A DNA stretch of 64,000 nucleotides from Typhlomys cinereus (GCA_023101885.1 JALPQD010000294.1:2593501-2657500), one strand, 5' to 3'. Positions 34,325 through 47,340 are shown, counted from the first letter of the stretch. The notes: generated from the letters alone by a model not told the origin. Translations and numbers: made by a program.

Positions 34325-34665
34325 GGGACTGGGAAGAGGACTAATTAGGAAAGAGTATTTGCTACCCCATTTGAGAATCTGAGTTCAACTCCCCAACACA
34401 CTCATAAAAAGCTACACGTGATTGCACATGACATGTAACTTCAGAGTTATAGAGAGAGACACATAGATTGTTTGCTGGGGATTGTTTGCCATCAACCTAG
34501 TTCAAGGCTAAATGAGAGAACTTAGGAGAGAGAAAAACAGAAACAATAGAGAGAACATCTGACATCTTCTGATCTCCACATACATACCCACACGTGCATG
34601 TGCACATCGCATGCATCACACAGATACACATTCACACACATGCACATATACATGCACACTGCTAG
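34325..34665 (+). repeat. B4-like SINE remnant
   Basis: It starts gggactgggaagaggactaa, with the B box gagttcaactccc, and runs to a long (CA)n/ATG-rich 3' tract ending near 34665. It is strongly diverged. Confidence 0.45.
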
Positions 34666-35194
34666 CCAAACAACATCCATAATACATTAAAAGGTTTATA
34701 TATCACGATCAAATGGGACTTATTCTTAGAACGCAAGAATAGGACAGCTCAACATACAACATTTTAAAAAATGATCCACAGCCGTAGTGGAATATAGAAC
34801 AAGGAGCGTACAAACATCCCAATAAATGCAGAATAAGCTTTTGACAAAACAGAAGTGCTTTCATAGTGAAAATTTAACAAATTGGTTATAGGAGGAGGCT
34901 AGCTCATCACTAGAAGCATGAAAAGCCCACCATTAAAAATGCAGATATAATTTCTAACTCATTCTGGATGAAGTGGGCAAATAAAGATATTGCAGACCAC
35001 TATCTCAAAAGAATGTAGATACAAAATCCTCAGCAAATAGTAGCAAAAAGACCTACTGTGTATAAAACTAACTCTGTACTAAAACCAAGTTGGATTATCC
35101 ACAAGTGGTTGGTTCAACATTCAAAAATTAATTAATAAATTATATTGGCAGATGATAGTTTCATTAGATTATGAAATTCAACATTTGTTCACTA

Positions 35195-35470
35195 TTAAAA
35201 GGAAAAACATTGGACTGGGAGATGGCTCAAGGGTTAAAGTCTTAGTCTTGCAAGCAAAAAGATCTGAATGCAGACCTCCAAAATCCCATATAGCAACAGC
35301 AGGTGGACATGGAAGCAGCTTGCAAAACAGGTCCGGGAAGGAAGAGCCTGGGAAACCTCAGAGCAAAGCAATAAGGAAATAGAGCAATCAAGGATGATTC
35401 CCAAAGCCGCCCATGGGCACACACACACACACACACAACTTAAACACAAACACACAAAAGAAAATTTTTT
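35195..35470 (+). repeat. Older copy of the local tRNA-derived SINE
   Basis: The head is ggactgggagatggctcaag, then ttgcaagcaaaaagatctg. The body is gcctgggaaacctcagagca, ataaggaaatagagcaatc and aaggatgattcccaaag, ending in a CA tail. The body matches the copies at 46636 and 11950 and differs from the GC-rich body of the young copies, so two subfamilies exist. Confidence 0.75.
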
Positions 35471-36147
35471 CTTTGAGCAGAATAGAAATGCAAAGGAACT
35501 TCAAAAATTCCCACAAGTAGCATCATACTAAATAATGAGACACTAGAAGCTTTCTTACCAAGTTTTCTTACCAAGTAAGTGAATGATTTTACAGTTCATT
35601 CCAACATTGAAGTTCTTGACAATATATAAATCAAGAAGAAAACAAAAATATACTGATTGGGAAGGAAAATATTAACTTGTCTCTGTTCACAGATGAAATG
35701 ACATCTATATAGAAATCCTAAAATGATGACAAAACAGCCCTTGCAGAAATGGAAAGCAGTCAATAGCAAAGGTGTAGGCTTCAGTGTTAAAACAAAGAAG
35801 TCAATTTCATTCCTACATACCAATAATGAACAAGCAGAATTTGGAATTAAAATACCATATCGTCTGCATTAGCACCAAAAACTTAAAAATGTAAATTATG
35901 CAAATGTAAGTGAACTATGAAGTTTATTGCAAAACTTGAATGAAAGCAATCATCAGAGAAATGAATAAATGAAGAGTTATTCTGTGTATGTATAGGAGAG
36001 TAACTATTCTCAAGATATCTTTTCTTCCCAACTCTATATATTTGACATGGTTAAGTCAAATTTATATTGTTTTATGACTATTTTATCAACTGATTTTAAA
36101 CTCTATATAAAATGGAAAATGATCCAGAATAGCCAACAAAATATTGA

Positions 36148-36312
36148 AGGAAGTGAAGGAGGAAGAGGAGAGAAATTGAAAAGGAAGAGGAGGAAGAAAA
36201 GGGAAAAGGAATAGAAAGAGACAGAGGAAAAGGAGAAAGAGAAAGAGCGGCAGCAGCAGAAGAAGAAGAAAAGGAAGAGGAAGAAGAGGAGGGGGAGGAG
36301 GAGGAATAGGAT
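36148..36312. repeat. Polypurine (GGA/GAA)-rich tract
   Basis: About 165 bases almost entirely of A and G on the + strand, with only occasional pyrimidines (cagcagcag near 36250). Such tracts can form triplex DNA. The reverse strand gives a serine-rich open frame that is not a gene. Confidence 0.9.
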
Positions 36313-37859
36313 AAAGAAGATGATTTAAAGACAGTTTTACTATAAAGCTTCAATAACAAAAGTGCTATGTAAAATATCTTGATAGAGCATACAGACCAAA
36401 TAGAATGGAGGGACAGACCCAGGAATAGCTCCACATAATTAGAATCAAGTAATTTCTTACAGATGTCAAAAACAACACAGTGGGGAAAAGGTGATCTTGT
36501 AAATGAAATGAACAAGGAGATAGTCCCCTACAACATCACAAAATGAAATACAAGTTCATGGAAGACAGCAGAAGAGAAAATCCAAATGATCTTTAGGTAT
36601 AGTGCTGAATTTTAGATCTAATACAAGGTCATGACCCATGAGAGAAGAAAATCTGCAAGTCAGATTTCATTAAAATCAAAACATTTGCTTCTGAAAAAAG
36701 TTCTGAAGAATGAAAAAACTAAGACTTAGAAAAATACTTGCAAAAGACATATCTGAGACAGTGCTGTTACTTAGATTACACAAAGAACTCCTAAACTCAA
36801 CACTAAGAAACTAAATAGCTTTGTTTTAAAATAGTGAAAAAAACTCATGAAAAAAACAGTAAACTAAGTTTGTGACATATGCTAGCTTTGTGTCATCAAG
36901 GATGATGAATGAAACCACTACAAATGTGTGCTGACTAAAATGAAAAAATCTAAAACACAAATAATGTCGATGTCTTGAGGATATGCAGCAACAAGAATTT
37001 TCATTAGTTGCTAATAGAAATTCAAAATCTTACACTCTCTTTAGAATGCAATCTATCAGTTTATTCTAAAACCTCTACTCTTGCCTTATAATTTGGAAAT
37101 TGTCCTTCTTGATATTTGCCAAATGAAAATTTGTGCCCACACAAAAATTTGAATATGACTCGTTTCTTCACATTTCAACATTACTAAATTTCTTCAACAT
37201 TTCCAATGTGTGCTTTAGTAGACAAATGGTTAAATTAACTGCTAGTAAATTCATACAGTAGAATATTATTCAGTAAAAATATTAAGCAGCTCACTTACAT
37301 TTTCCATGTCTCCTATAGAGATATGGAAGATCTTTAAATGCATATTAGTAAGTAAAATACCCAAGGTAAGAAAGCTACTGTCCTTATGATTCTAACATGT
37401 TCTAACATATGATTCTCTACAGCATGTTAGAAATGGTAAAATTATGGAAATAATGAAAAGATTAGTGATTGTCATAGGTTGAGACAAGGGAAAATAAAAG
37501 GATAGGACATAGAATTTTGAGGTCAGTGGAGCTACTGTATGTGATACTGTAATGGTGGATGTACAGCATTATGTGAGAAATCATATATATTTTTCATTGC
37601 TCATATAATGCTAATCTAACCATGTACTTTGGGTGATACTGATGTGGTGATAGAGTAAAGGTTTGATAGTAAAGGAGATTCCATGCAGGTAGAGTAAGGG
37701 GATTCATGAGAAATCTCTGCTCATTTTGCTCTATTCCCTATTAATCAAAAACTGTTCTAAAAACAAAATTGAATTTTGAGTCAGTGGAACCTGTATATAA
37801 TGATACCAGTAGATGAAAGAAAGCAGTAGGAAAAGTGAAATTATGATAAACGGAAATTT

Positions 37860-38900
37860 TCGAAAATTAATGACAGATATCAAACCATAGATTAAGAAAA
37901 TTCAAAACACCAAGGCAAGATGAATACCAGCAAAAGTGGACTCCTAGACACAATATATTCAAATTGCACATAAACCAATAATGAAGGGAAGATGATGAAA
38001 GACAAGTGAAAAGACAGATATTGCTGGTTGAAAAGTATGTGCTTTGCATGCACTTAGTCCTTGTTCAATCCCCACTGTAAATTACAGCTTCTTGGTAGAA
38101 ATCAGGCAGGCAAGAAGAGAATGAAATGAAACGTTCAAGTGTAAAAAGTACAAATCACCCACCAACCTATAATTCTTTGTCAAATGAAACTGTTTTCCTC
38201 AAAAATGAAAGAAGAAATACACTCAAGTGAATAAAGACTTACAGAATTGGTCATGAGTAAACTTGCCTTGTGAAAAACATGAAAATAAATCTTTCCAATA
38301 AAAGGAAAACTCTACAAATCATAGAATCAGATCAATTTAAAGGAAGGGAAAACCATCAGATAATAAATAAAATTGAATGAAATATTTTCTTTTTCTTACT
38401 TTTAATTAATAAACAAATAGCTACTCAACATAGTAATGAAACCATGCATTGGCAATTGTCTTCTGAATAGGAAATCGCGTAACAATATAAAAAGCATGTT
38501 AAAGGAGACATTTTTGAAGTAAAGGCTACTAGTGAAGTGAATTGAACTACTAATTAAGTTGATCTAGTAGTCATTTATAGAATACTTCATCCAACAATAG
38601 CAATGTGCATATTTTTATAAAAGCACCCATGTACCAAGTAAAATTGCATATTGGACTGTAAAACACAAAGAGTGTCTCAGGCCATAAAGAATAGAAATTA
38701 AAATTAATAACAGAAGGGCACTTGGAAATTCCACAATATTTGAAACTTTAAAAGCATGTTTCTAATAATCACAACAGTCAAAAGTGTAGAAAATAAGAGA
38801 TGGCCGACTGCTTGGTCCTAAACAGGACATCTAAACCATTCATCCAACCCAAGGTTCAGTGAACATCACAGAAGAGGGAGTGCTAAGACTGTAAGAGTCT
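37860..38900 (+). repeat. Old L1/HAL1-like sequence
   Basis: ccaacctataattctttgtc, tcctcaaaaatgaaagaagaa and actcaagtgaataaagac resemble the ORF1-ORF2 end 'aaaaatgaaggagaaataaagac' block of L1/HAL1. Later parts include gtgtctcaggccataaag. An eroded ID-like SINE sits at 38020-38100 (gctttgcatgcacttag, gttcaatccccact). Confidence 0.5.
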
Positions 38901-39065
38901 GAAGGGTAGCAGAAATACAGTCAGATATTTATCTTTTGAACACAAGACTGTTTCATGCATGAATTCACTATAACTATGTATATTTCCATAAGTCCCAGAG
39001 AGGATTAGTCCTATCAACATTTCATCATAAAAGAGAAGAACTCAAGAGTCCTCACACCTCCCTGA

Positions 39066-39571
39066 GAGATTGATGAGGGTGTATTAATCAGGATTCTCTA
39101 GAGAACCAATAGAATGGAGGTATATATAAAGGAATTTATTAGATTAATTCACAAAATAAAATCAGTGTAGTCCCACAGAAGCTGCCTACAGCTATTCAGT
39201 TCATGAGCTGAATATCTCAGAAGATAGAAGGATTTCTGGAAAGTTTTGAACCTCAGTCACACTGGAGAGTTGAAGATGCTGGGCTCTGACATTAACCACG
39301 AACAGCAACAGCAAAGAAGAAATAATAGACCAGTGGTGTGGCTTCAGCAAAGTGAGTCCACACAGGGCAAAAGAAGGAAGTCCCTCCACTCTGCACTTCC
39401 TTTTATCCAATCCACCACTGAAGAGCACCACCCACAATAGGTTGTCTTCCATATCAATTAAACAATCACCTGCAGGTTTGCTCAAGGGCCTGTTGCAACC
39501 AATGATTCTTCACAGCTGTGCCCCAAATAGCCTGCAACTGTTAGGTTAACATCTAAATCTATCTGTCAGAA
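39066..39571 (-). repeat. Rodent repeat, gtcaacttgac-type (antisense, full layout)
   Basis: It starts gtattaatcaggattctcta and ends ggttaacatctaaatctatc. The middle has aatttattagattaattcac, cttttatccaatccaccact and ttgctcaagggcctg. The copy at 56824-57566 has the same order, so both represent one family, read on the - strand from a degenerate gttaacct start. Confidence 0.7.
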
Positions 39572-40239
39572 GGGGAAATCCTGATGGGAGGGGAGGGAAG
39601 ACGCTTTCTTCAGTGGTCTGCTCACAGATGTATGATTAGTGCTCCAGCAAGTGTTTGGTGATGTACTTCCACGAGCGTGTCTCAGCCTCCCAAAGGTTCC
39701 AAAACTTTCCTAAACAGCATCACCGACTGTGGACCAAATTTGCACACACATGGGACTATGGGAGACATGTTACATTCAAAGCTCAACAGCCCAGAAAAGT
39801 ATTTAAAAAGAAGATACTGGCTATTTATAGAAAGATGTTTTCAGCAGTTCCATTCATACAAGTTTTTAAAAAGGACCATCAGCTGAAAAATAACTGAGTT
39901 AATGTTGGTATATCACTACTGCTATTTTATACTTTTATAGACCCAGTAAGTGATACTCATATATGTAAAATTACATGCTAACTTTAATTTTTAAAGAAGA
40001 ATCAAAAAATACTAATTGCAACATAAATTATATTACTGAGTAGATTTGTAAAACCAGAGGTCCCCACATTGAAAGGAATCAGAGTCATATGCAATTTGCA
40101 CTTTAACATCAAAGCATTCTTTATTTGTTCTGTAAAATGTGGATTTGTGCAATAAAAAATAAAGCATTAAAAATATAAGCACAGATCTTATGCCACTCAA
40201 TAAGGATTCTAAACATAAATGCAATATACTCTGAACCTA

Positions 40240-40612
40240 TTAGAAGATGTCTTCTCCTTACTTTACTGCTGCTTAAAATACCCTGATAAAAGCAACTTCA
40301 GGAAGAAAACTGTCTCACAGTTCAAGAGGAGTTCAAATTCATCATGGAGGGGAAATTAAGGCATGAGAAATTGGAACAACTGGTCACAGCATGCCTGCAA
40401 TCAGAAAGCAGAGAATAACGAATGCATACTGACCGTCTCTATTTATAGAGGAGCCCAGCCAGAGAATGGTGTCACCCATAGTGCACAGGTTTTATCACCT
40501 CAAAATGTAATTAAGATAATCCCCACAGATGTGTCCAGAAAGCCTGACTCCCAATTGATTCCAGAGTCTCTGGAGTTGGCAATTAACATCAACCATCACA
40601 GGCCATAGCATC
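40240..40612 (-). repeat. Old rodent repeat (antisense)
   Basis: tactgctgcttaaaataccctg, agttcaagaggagttcaaat, agaatggtgtcacccatag and ggcaattaacatcaaccatcac follow the layout of the repeats at 7004 and 57826. It is diverged, and the family name is uncertain. Confidence 0.45.
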
Positions 40613-40619
40613 CAAAACC

Positions 40620-41310
40620 TTAAAAGGCAGCAATATACAAAGAACAGCAGAAAAAAAAACATAAGGAAAACATAACATCACTAAAGAAGATAGTAAACAT
40701 GTACATGGGGAAAGCTTTAGAGAACCACAAATGGAAACAAGGCACCTCTAGATACCGATTTTAGAATGGTCAATTGAAATAGCAATGCCAAATACTAGTC
40801 AGGATGCATGTTAACAGGAACTTTTATTCCCCGAGGATAGTATTCAAAATCATACAGCTGCTTTGAAAGAAAATTTGACATTTTCTTACAAATCCGAACA
40901 TATTCTTACCACAAGATCTAGCTATTGTGATCCTAGGTGGAACTGTATCAGCAATTTACCTCAACAAAATTGGAGCAAGTATGCTTTTGGGATCTTTGTT
41001 CGTAATCACTGAAACCCGAAGCTAACCAGAATGTTCTTCAGCAGTTCAGTGAATAAGCAAAGTGTGGCACGTCCATAGAATGGAGCACTACTCAGTCATT
41101 AGACAAAGAGCTATCAGGCCAGAAGAATGTATGGAAGACTTTCAAATGCACACAGCTAAGTGATGAAGCTAGACAACGTATGGCTCCGATTGTGTCACGT
41201 TCTCAAAAAGACAAAGCCATAGAGGACAGCTGGAAAAAAAAAAGTAGGGCTACAAAATTTGAAAGAAGAAAGGAGGAATAGGTAAAGCACAGAACATGTT
41301 CAGGTCTGTA
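40620..41310 (+). mobile_element. Old L1 ORF2 3' end
   Basis: gaaccacaaatggaaacaagg, ttgaaatagcaatgccaaa, ttctagatctagctattgtg-like text at 40910, ctgaaacccgaagctaacc and gaatggagcactactcagtc follow the order of the L1 ORF2 C-terminus. It is decayed. Confidence 0.7.
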
Positions 41311-42124
41311 AAACCACTCAGTGACACTCACGTGGCAAACACGTCATACGCCTGAAATATGGAAAACATGTTTTCATGCCTGAAGAACTCTGGCACACAA
41401 GTACTGCATCTTAACATATACCATGAGTTATAACAATGAATCGTACTATGTTTAATACCACACCAATGCAATATGTAAATACTAGAGGAAGTATGTATAT
41501 GAAGGACAGGTGAGGGAGGCATTCTCTGTACTATTTGCAGGGTTTTTTCATACATGAAAACTTATTCAAAAAAGTGTCTCAAAATGGGTTAAAGAAGCCC
41601 ATTTTATGAAAATCCAATCTGCTATTTTTCTAAGTTTCCAGCACTTAAGTCTCACTTTTCTGTGCAGAATTCCCCTGAGTACCTCCTTTCCTGGGTCATT
41701 TCTGTCAGCCTTGAGGGTGGGGTGGTGAGATGGCAGACATATGTCCTCAGGCTGCCATCTGCTCTCCAAAAGACAACCATATGTTGTTGATGTGTGGAGT
41801 TTCCATTGTTGACATTTATGAATTGACTATAATTGTACTTTGATTTCCTTCTTCTCTTGAGTTAATTATGAAGATGTCTAAATTTCCAAATGGTATTTTT
41901 CTTTTATATGTTACTAATTTCAGCTTCATCGCTTGTTGTTTTGAGATATCTGAATCGCAGAAACTCTACTTTTTTGGCTTCTACTGATTTTTCCTTCTTG
42001 CAAGTTTAGCGTGTGACCAATTTTAGATGTTGTTTAGATATTGTATAAAATATGTTGCATTCTTGTAGTATGAAGTTTAATATTTTTCTATTTGTACTTT
42101 CAAATTATTTTACTTTTTATGAGA

Positions 42125-42290
42125 TGCATGCATGTATGCATCCCAGGGTACACATGTGGAAGTCAGAGGACAACTCAGAGGAGTCATTTCTCTCCTTCTA
42201 TCATGCGGTCTCCAAGGATCAAATGCATCATCAGGTTTGACAACAAGCACCTTTACCTGTTGCACCACCTTGGTCGTCACTATTTCTATT
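42125..42290 (-). repeat. B3-like SINE (antisense)
   Basis: gtacacatgtggaagtcaga, ggacaactcagaggagtcat, tctctccttctatcatgcgg and caacaagcacctttacctg follow the reversed B3 consensus known from mouse, with moderate divergence. Confidence 0.75.
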
Positions 42291-42764
42291 TTTAAAGGCT
42301 TTTTCTTCTATAAAACATTAGCCATCCTTGTCTGCATATTTAACATTAATATTGCTTGTTACATATAAGTTTATGAATATCCTATGGCCTTGTTATACTT
42401 TTTGCCAGTATAACTAATCCCTTTGTCATGTGATACTTTTGGCCTCAAATTTGATTCGTATTGTATGATATCTTAACACATGTCTTTTTTTTTTTTGGTT
42501 TTTAAATAGTTTAGTGTGCATCTAATCATTCTCTAATTTTCAACTTTAATATTATTTTGTTTTATTGCTTTTTCTCCTTAACAACATGCAGCTGAACCTT
42601 CAGGACATTTTTTTTATTTGAGACATTCTTGTTTTGGTGAAGGAGGCTAAAGCATTCATCTTTCCTGTGGGGAAACATGTTTAGTATTGTTTTAGCCTCT
42701 CGCTGTAATCTTTCCATGTTAAGTTTTGTCCTTTTGTCATTTGTGTCTTGTGTAGCTATTAATC

Positions 42765-43215
42765 ATGGTAGGCTGAAAAAAAAATCCACCTAGAATATTT
42801 GCATCCTAACCCTTGGAACCTACGCCTCTTACCCAATAGGGTCACCAAATATGGTGACTGAAAGGACTATTCAGATGTGATTAAGTCTCTTGATACGGGG
42901 TGGGGAGGGGTCATCCTGGATTAAGATGGAATTTGCAGATGCAGGCAGAGGGAGGTCAGACATGCAGATGGAAGAGGAAGGAGAGATCCTTAACAGAGAG
43001 GAGGAAATTGCATCAATGTGGCAGCAAGTAATAGAAAGTTCAGAGATTCAAGTGCTGGATTCTCTTTTTATCACGGGAAGAGCCAACACCTTGATTCTGA
43101 CCTAGAAGCTTTGTACTTCTGGTATCTACAGAATGGTGAGAGAACAAGGTTAAATTATTTTAAGCCACTAAACTTGTAGAAAATCATTCCAGCATCCATA
43201 GGAAATAAACAAATT
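42765..43215 (+). repeat. Ancient mammalian interspersed repeat
   Basis: atattcagatgtgattaagt, aggggtcatcctggattaag and ttctggtatctacagaatgg match the layout of a common old mammalian repeat ('cagatgtgattaag...attatcctggatta...'). I cannot name the family with certainty. Confidence 0.5.
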
Positions 43216-44929
43216 AATTTTTATCCATTTTTAATTTTACTCCACAAAGGTTTATCTTTCCATTTTGGCTATAACTAATAAAAGTGCAAACCCAAAGCTA
43301 TCTAAAAACCAAAGTAGAAATTTCATACTCCCCAAATTTCTTCTGGCAATGTTACTTAGCCATTTAGGAAACATTTTGTACTTTGCTTCCATCATTGTTT
43401 AGCATAATTGTTATTTATCTTATTTTATCCTCTTCCCTCTTTATGAGTTCATAATTCTGAAACCACTCACAATCAGCTAAAGTGCTTTCTCAGTGAGAAA
43501 TTTCAGAAAGTGTTACATTTTCTTCCTTTCCTACATATCTAAAAAAATATATCATCTGTGCTTTGGCTCTGAACTTATATTTACAAAATTCTTGGATCAC
43601 AATTTTTCTTTTCAAAATCTGAGCATGTTCTCATACTGTTCTCTGGCATTTATTTTTTGTGAAGAAGCATGATAATTTGAGATGTTTTTCTTTTCTATAA
43701 ACTTTTTCTTTTCAATCGTGCCTAGATATTTGAAGTTGCTTCATCTCAAAAGTTAAATCCGCTTTCTGACTGTCTCAGCATTGATCTCTTTTTGGTTAAC
43801 ATTGCATCCTTCCCTGGAAATCTTTTGGTGACTCTCCCTCCTGTCCCAGATTCAGAACTCCATCAATCAGCTCACTGAAGACAGGATAGATATCCAAGAT
43901 TCCCAGGACTCTCTTACCTCAGCCCTCTAAATCAATCACACACAGAAATCTCAGTTTTCTCTAAGGAGAGAATGTTAAGTTTAGCCATCCATTTTCTATT
44001 TTTCCGTTGACTATCTTTTGCATAAGAATTCTTTTCATGTCCCTCAGGGAAGCCTTCCATCTCAGATTTTAATTGACATCTTCCACAACACTAGTACAGC
44101 GATGCATTTGTGGTTGTGTTATAGAGATAAAAACAAAGAATGACAGCATATAGACGACCCCTAGCTTCTGATGATTCAACTTGTGATTTTTAGACTTCAC
44201 AATGGTGCGAAAGCTACTGTGAAACCATTTGGTTTTTCACTTTCAGTGTAGTAGTCAATGAATTGCACCACATTTCCCATACTTCACTATAAAAGTGCTG
44301 GATGAGTCTGTCCAAACTGTAGGCTAATTAATGTTTTCTAATCAAGACTATGATATTCACAAGGCCAAGTGTAGTAAATGTATGATCAGATTAGTCTATT
44401 TCCATCTTACAATGGATTATAGGGCATAACCCCATCTTTACTTGACATGCAACGTCACTTGGTTATTTGTCTGAACTTCAGAAAGAACAACAAAGGCACA
44501 CATTTCACAAAGGGCAGGCTAGCAGCATAGACTTTGTAAGTTTTCAGAAACAGAGCTAGCTCAAGAAGTCAGCTTTCAAATTACACGGAGGTCGGACTTC
44601 CCAACATACTGCATTCAATTACATTCTAAATATGATCGCCCACAGAAGAGATGTTAACGTCTTATATCTAATGTCCTTCTTTACAGGATATGTAAATAAC
44701 ATGGTACATGATATAATTGGGTGTGGATGAGGTTAGTTTTCAAAAGCTAAAGAACAGCAAGGAGGGCAGGGTGGCTCAAGAGCTGAACCTATGCACAGCT
44801 GTGGTAGAGACGTGGAGGAAGGAGAGGCTCTCAGAGAGTGTCTGAGCTAAGGATGATAAATGACTCCAAGCAGCACGCAGGCTCCCTGAGACCAGAACCC
44901 TTTCATCACCTCAGCGACTTTCACTGATA

Positions 44930-45060
44930 AAAGGCAAATGAACTTTTGTTTCTAATTACTCTGCGATGTCAATTGTGGCAGAGAAAATTAGTTTAGCTTT
45001 AAAAGTCAATTACAAATAAATGTACCATGCAAATGTCAAGAGAGACTGATCCTGAAATAT
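44930..45060. other. Possible conserved non-coding element upstream of exon 4
   Basis: A repeat-free AT-rich block (gtttctaattactctgcg, ttagtttagctttaaaagtc, aattacaaataaatg, ccatgcaaatgtcaag) holds homeobox- and octamer-like words (atgcaaat) 240-370 bases before the exon. A regulatory role is only a guess. Confidence 0.25.
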
Positions 45061-45299
45061 GGAATTTCCAAGAAGCTGGTGGAATGTGTAGAGCTGTTTC
45101 CATTCTCACCGTCACTGTAGCAGCCCACAGACCAGCCCAAGGGCCCACAATCTGCTTCCAGCAAAGACGTGGGTCACCACCTGTCTAACATAACCTTCAC
45201 CCCTACCTTGGTTCAGTTTTGAGATTTCTAAATAGGAAAAAAAGACATTCATTCTACCACCCATATAAGTCACACACTTGCTCTGGTTCCTGTCTTCAG

Positions 45300-45393
45300 G
45301 TTGTCCTGCTGTATGCCTCCACCTACGTCCTGGTGTCCCTCAGCATAGACAGGTACCATGCCATCGTGTACCCCATGAAGTTCCTACAAGGAG
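45300..45393 (+). CDS. NPSR1: NPSR1 coding exon (human exon 4 equivalent)
   Basis: This exon encodes most of TM3 and intracellular loop 2, the G-protein coupling face of the receptor. The acceptor is tgtcttcag|GTT after a pyrimidine-rich stretch, and the donor is GGA G|gtgaga. It begins in phase 0 and contains 31 codons plus the first base of a Glu codon, which the next exon completes. Visible landmarks are the TM3 segment VVLLYASTYVLVSLSI, the DRY motif (Asp145-Arg146-Tyr147 in human numbering) and YPMKFLQG in ICL2. An open reading frame runs on a few codons past the donor into intron 4, but the GT donor and the reading phase of the following exon define the exon end. The upstream intron is 18.6 kb long. 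Confidence 0.96.
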
Positions 45394-46635
45394 GTGAGAA
45401 AAGGGTCTTTTATAAACAGACCTTTTGATGGGAGTATGCTGTTTCTGCTAATATTTTATTCTTAGTAGTAGTTTTCTGTCTCTCTACTTCTTTTCTTCCC
45501 CTCTTTGTTCCTTCTCCAAGTCCTTTGTCATTTCTGTCTGATTGTCCCAAAAATATAGAAAGAAGGCATGAGTGCCTAGGGAATGCTTATGGCTCCTGGT
45601 CAAGACCCAGAGCAGAAAAAGGAAGTCTGTATAGCTCGGCCCCTGTTGTGGCTTCACCTTGATTGACTGCTTCCACCCTGTGCCTTCACAGCCCCGTTGA
45701 CAAGCACAAAGACATGAGTGTTCTCACCTCAAGCTGCTCATAAAGACACCTCTTCCTCCTTACTCAAGAACCACAGAAAATTAAGAAGGCATTTTTAATT
45801 GCTTTAAAAGCAAAGAACTTCTCCTTGGCCCAGGGGTCTCTGTTCCAAGCAGATGAGTCAGAGAAACCACACAGCCCATACTTCCCCTGGAAGATGTTGG
45901 ACGAGTACTTCTGGGAAACTTGCACATTCACAGAGCAGGAAAAGCAAGCAAGATGAGATCAGGGTGCATGTCCTGACTCAGAATTAAGGAGGTTCAGCTG
46001 GGGTGGAGAGTTCTGCTTCGAGTAGTGCAGAATAGAGATGCTAGGTGTGAAAAGACACAGGGGCATCTTGGGAAGCCCAGCATGCAGGGAACTTGACTGA
46101 AATTCAAACTGTGAAGACATGGAAAGAAGCAAATATTTTTTTACATGTGACAAAAGCTGAACTGGGGCAATAAATGATGCATTTAAACCACCATCCTGCA
46201 GGAAAGTCAAGTTAATTGTGCGAACAGACCTTCAGAAAAAGTAGCAAGAGAGTCATGGGAGAGCGGCAGGAAAAAGCAAGGTGTAGGCTGCACTTGCTGT
46301 GAACACAGACAAGCTGACATAGACACTTTGAATAGCATTTTCTATGCTTTTTATTTAAGTGATATTTTCCTTACCTACTACTCCAGACAAGATGATAGTA
46401 TTAAGAGTTTGGGAAAAATACAGATATAAGAATAATAATTAGTGAAACATCAATATTGAAGAAATACCCACAGAGTCAGATATTACAGCATAGTCCCAGC
46501 TTCTGATCTTTAGAACAACATGCTATTGAAAGCAGAAAAGCAACTGTATAACACACATGAAACTTCAAATTAGAAAGGAATGAGTTCATTAATACATAGT
46601 GTTGGACCAGCACTACAGCTATTTTAAAAATACCT

Positions 46636-46877
46636 TAAGAACTGTGGAAATGGCTCAGGGGTTAAAACCTTTGCTTTGCAAGTGAAAGAACCTGAGTTCG
46701 GATTACCATATTCCATGTAAAAATGTTGGGCAGATATGAAGGTGCCTGTGATTCTGAGCCTGGAAGTCAAAGCCTGGGAAGCTTCAGAACAAAGCAATAA
46801 GGAGATTTAGCAATACAGGATGATTCAGAATGTCCCCCATGGGCCTTCACAGGAATACACACTCTAACTGTCCTCTT

Positions 46878-46915
<38 letters not shown>

Positions 46916-46965
46916 ATCCATCCATACATATGCATGTACATATACATGCACACAGAAAAAATAGC
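46636..46965 (+). repeat. Older copy of local tRNA-derived SINE
   Basis: The head is aactgtggaaatggctcagg, then ggttaaaacctttgctttgc and ctgagttcggattac. The body is gcctgggaagcttcagaac, aaagcaataaggagattta and caggatgattcagaatg. A (CA)n tail at 46881-46913 is followed by an A-rich end. Confidence 0.8.
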
Positions 46966-47083
46966 TTAAATTGCCACATGCCACAGCTAATTATGGGTGG
47001 GTCCCAGGTGGATAAAAAAATGTGTACTTCAAGCATGAAGTGCGAGAAACACATAATGAGCATAATGGTGAAAGTTATAATCC

Positions 47084-47298
47084 GGGGCTGGAGAGGTGGC
47101 TCAGGGGTTAAGCCTCTGCCTTGCAGGCAGAAGGTCCTGAGTTCGGATCCTAGACCCCACGTATAGACGCGGGGGGGGGGGGGGAACAGGGGCAGCCTGC
47201 GTTTCTGGTCCTGGTAGGGCGGAGCCTGTGAATCCCGGGGCAGAGTAAACAAGGAGGAGGTGGAGGCGTCCATGGTGGTTCCCGAATTCGTCCGTGGT

Positions 47299-47340
<42 letters not shown>

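Larger units (their letters stand above)
33090..37660 (+). mobile_element. Long old L1 (ORF2 region), interrupted by SINEs
   Basis: Diverged L1 blocks appear in ORF2 order: aagcctctcaactaaacag (34095), atcaaatgggacttattc (34710), aataaatgcagaataagcttttgac (34822; DAEKAFD), caagtggttggttcaac (35101; QGWFN-like), tctctgttcacagatgaaatgac (35681; FADDM-like) and gtagaatattattcagt (37258). SINEs sit at 33500, 34325 and 35195, and a polypurine tract at 36148-36312. There are no long open frames. It is an ancient inactive element, and its start and end are approximate. Confidence 0.75.
26669..45299 (+). other. NPSR1: NPSR1 intron 3
   Basis: The intron runs from GT at 26669 to AG at 45298-45299. Much of 29920-38900 is a mosaic of old L1 ORF2-like sequence interrupted by SINEs. 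26669-27580 and 43220-44750 are AT-rich and appear mostly unique. 28970-29900 and 41330-42120 hold no feature I can name. No additional coding exon was recognised. Confidence 0.85.

Noticed and set aside
36096..36515. Ser-rich antisense open frame of 139 codons
   Set aside because: It is produced by the polypurine tract within old L1 sequence, not a gene.
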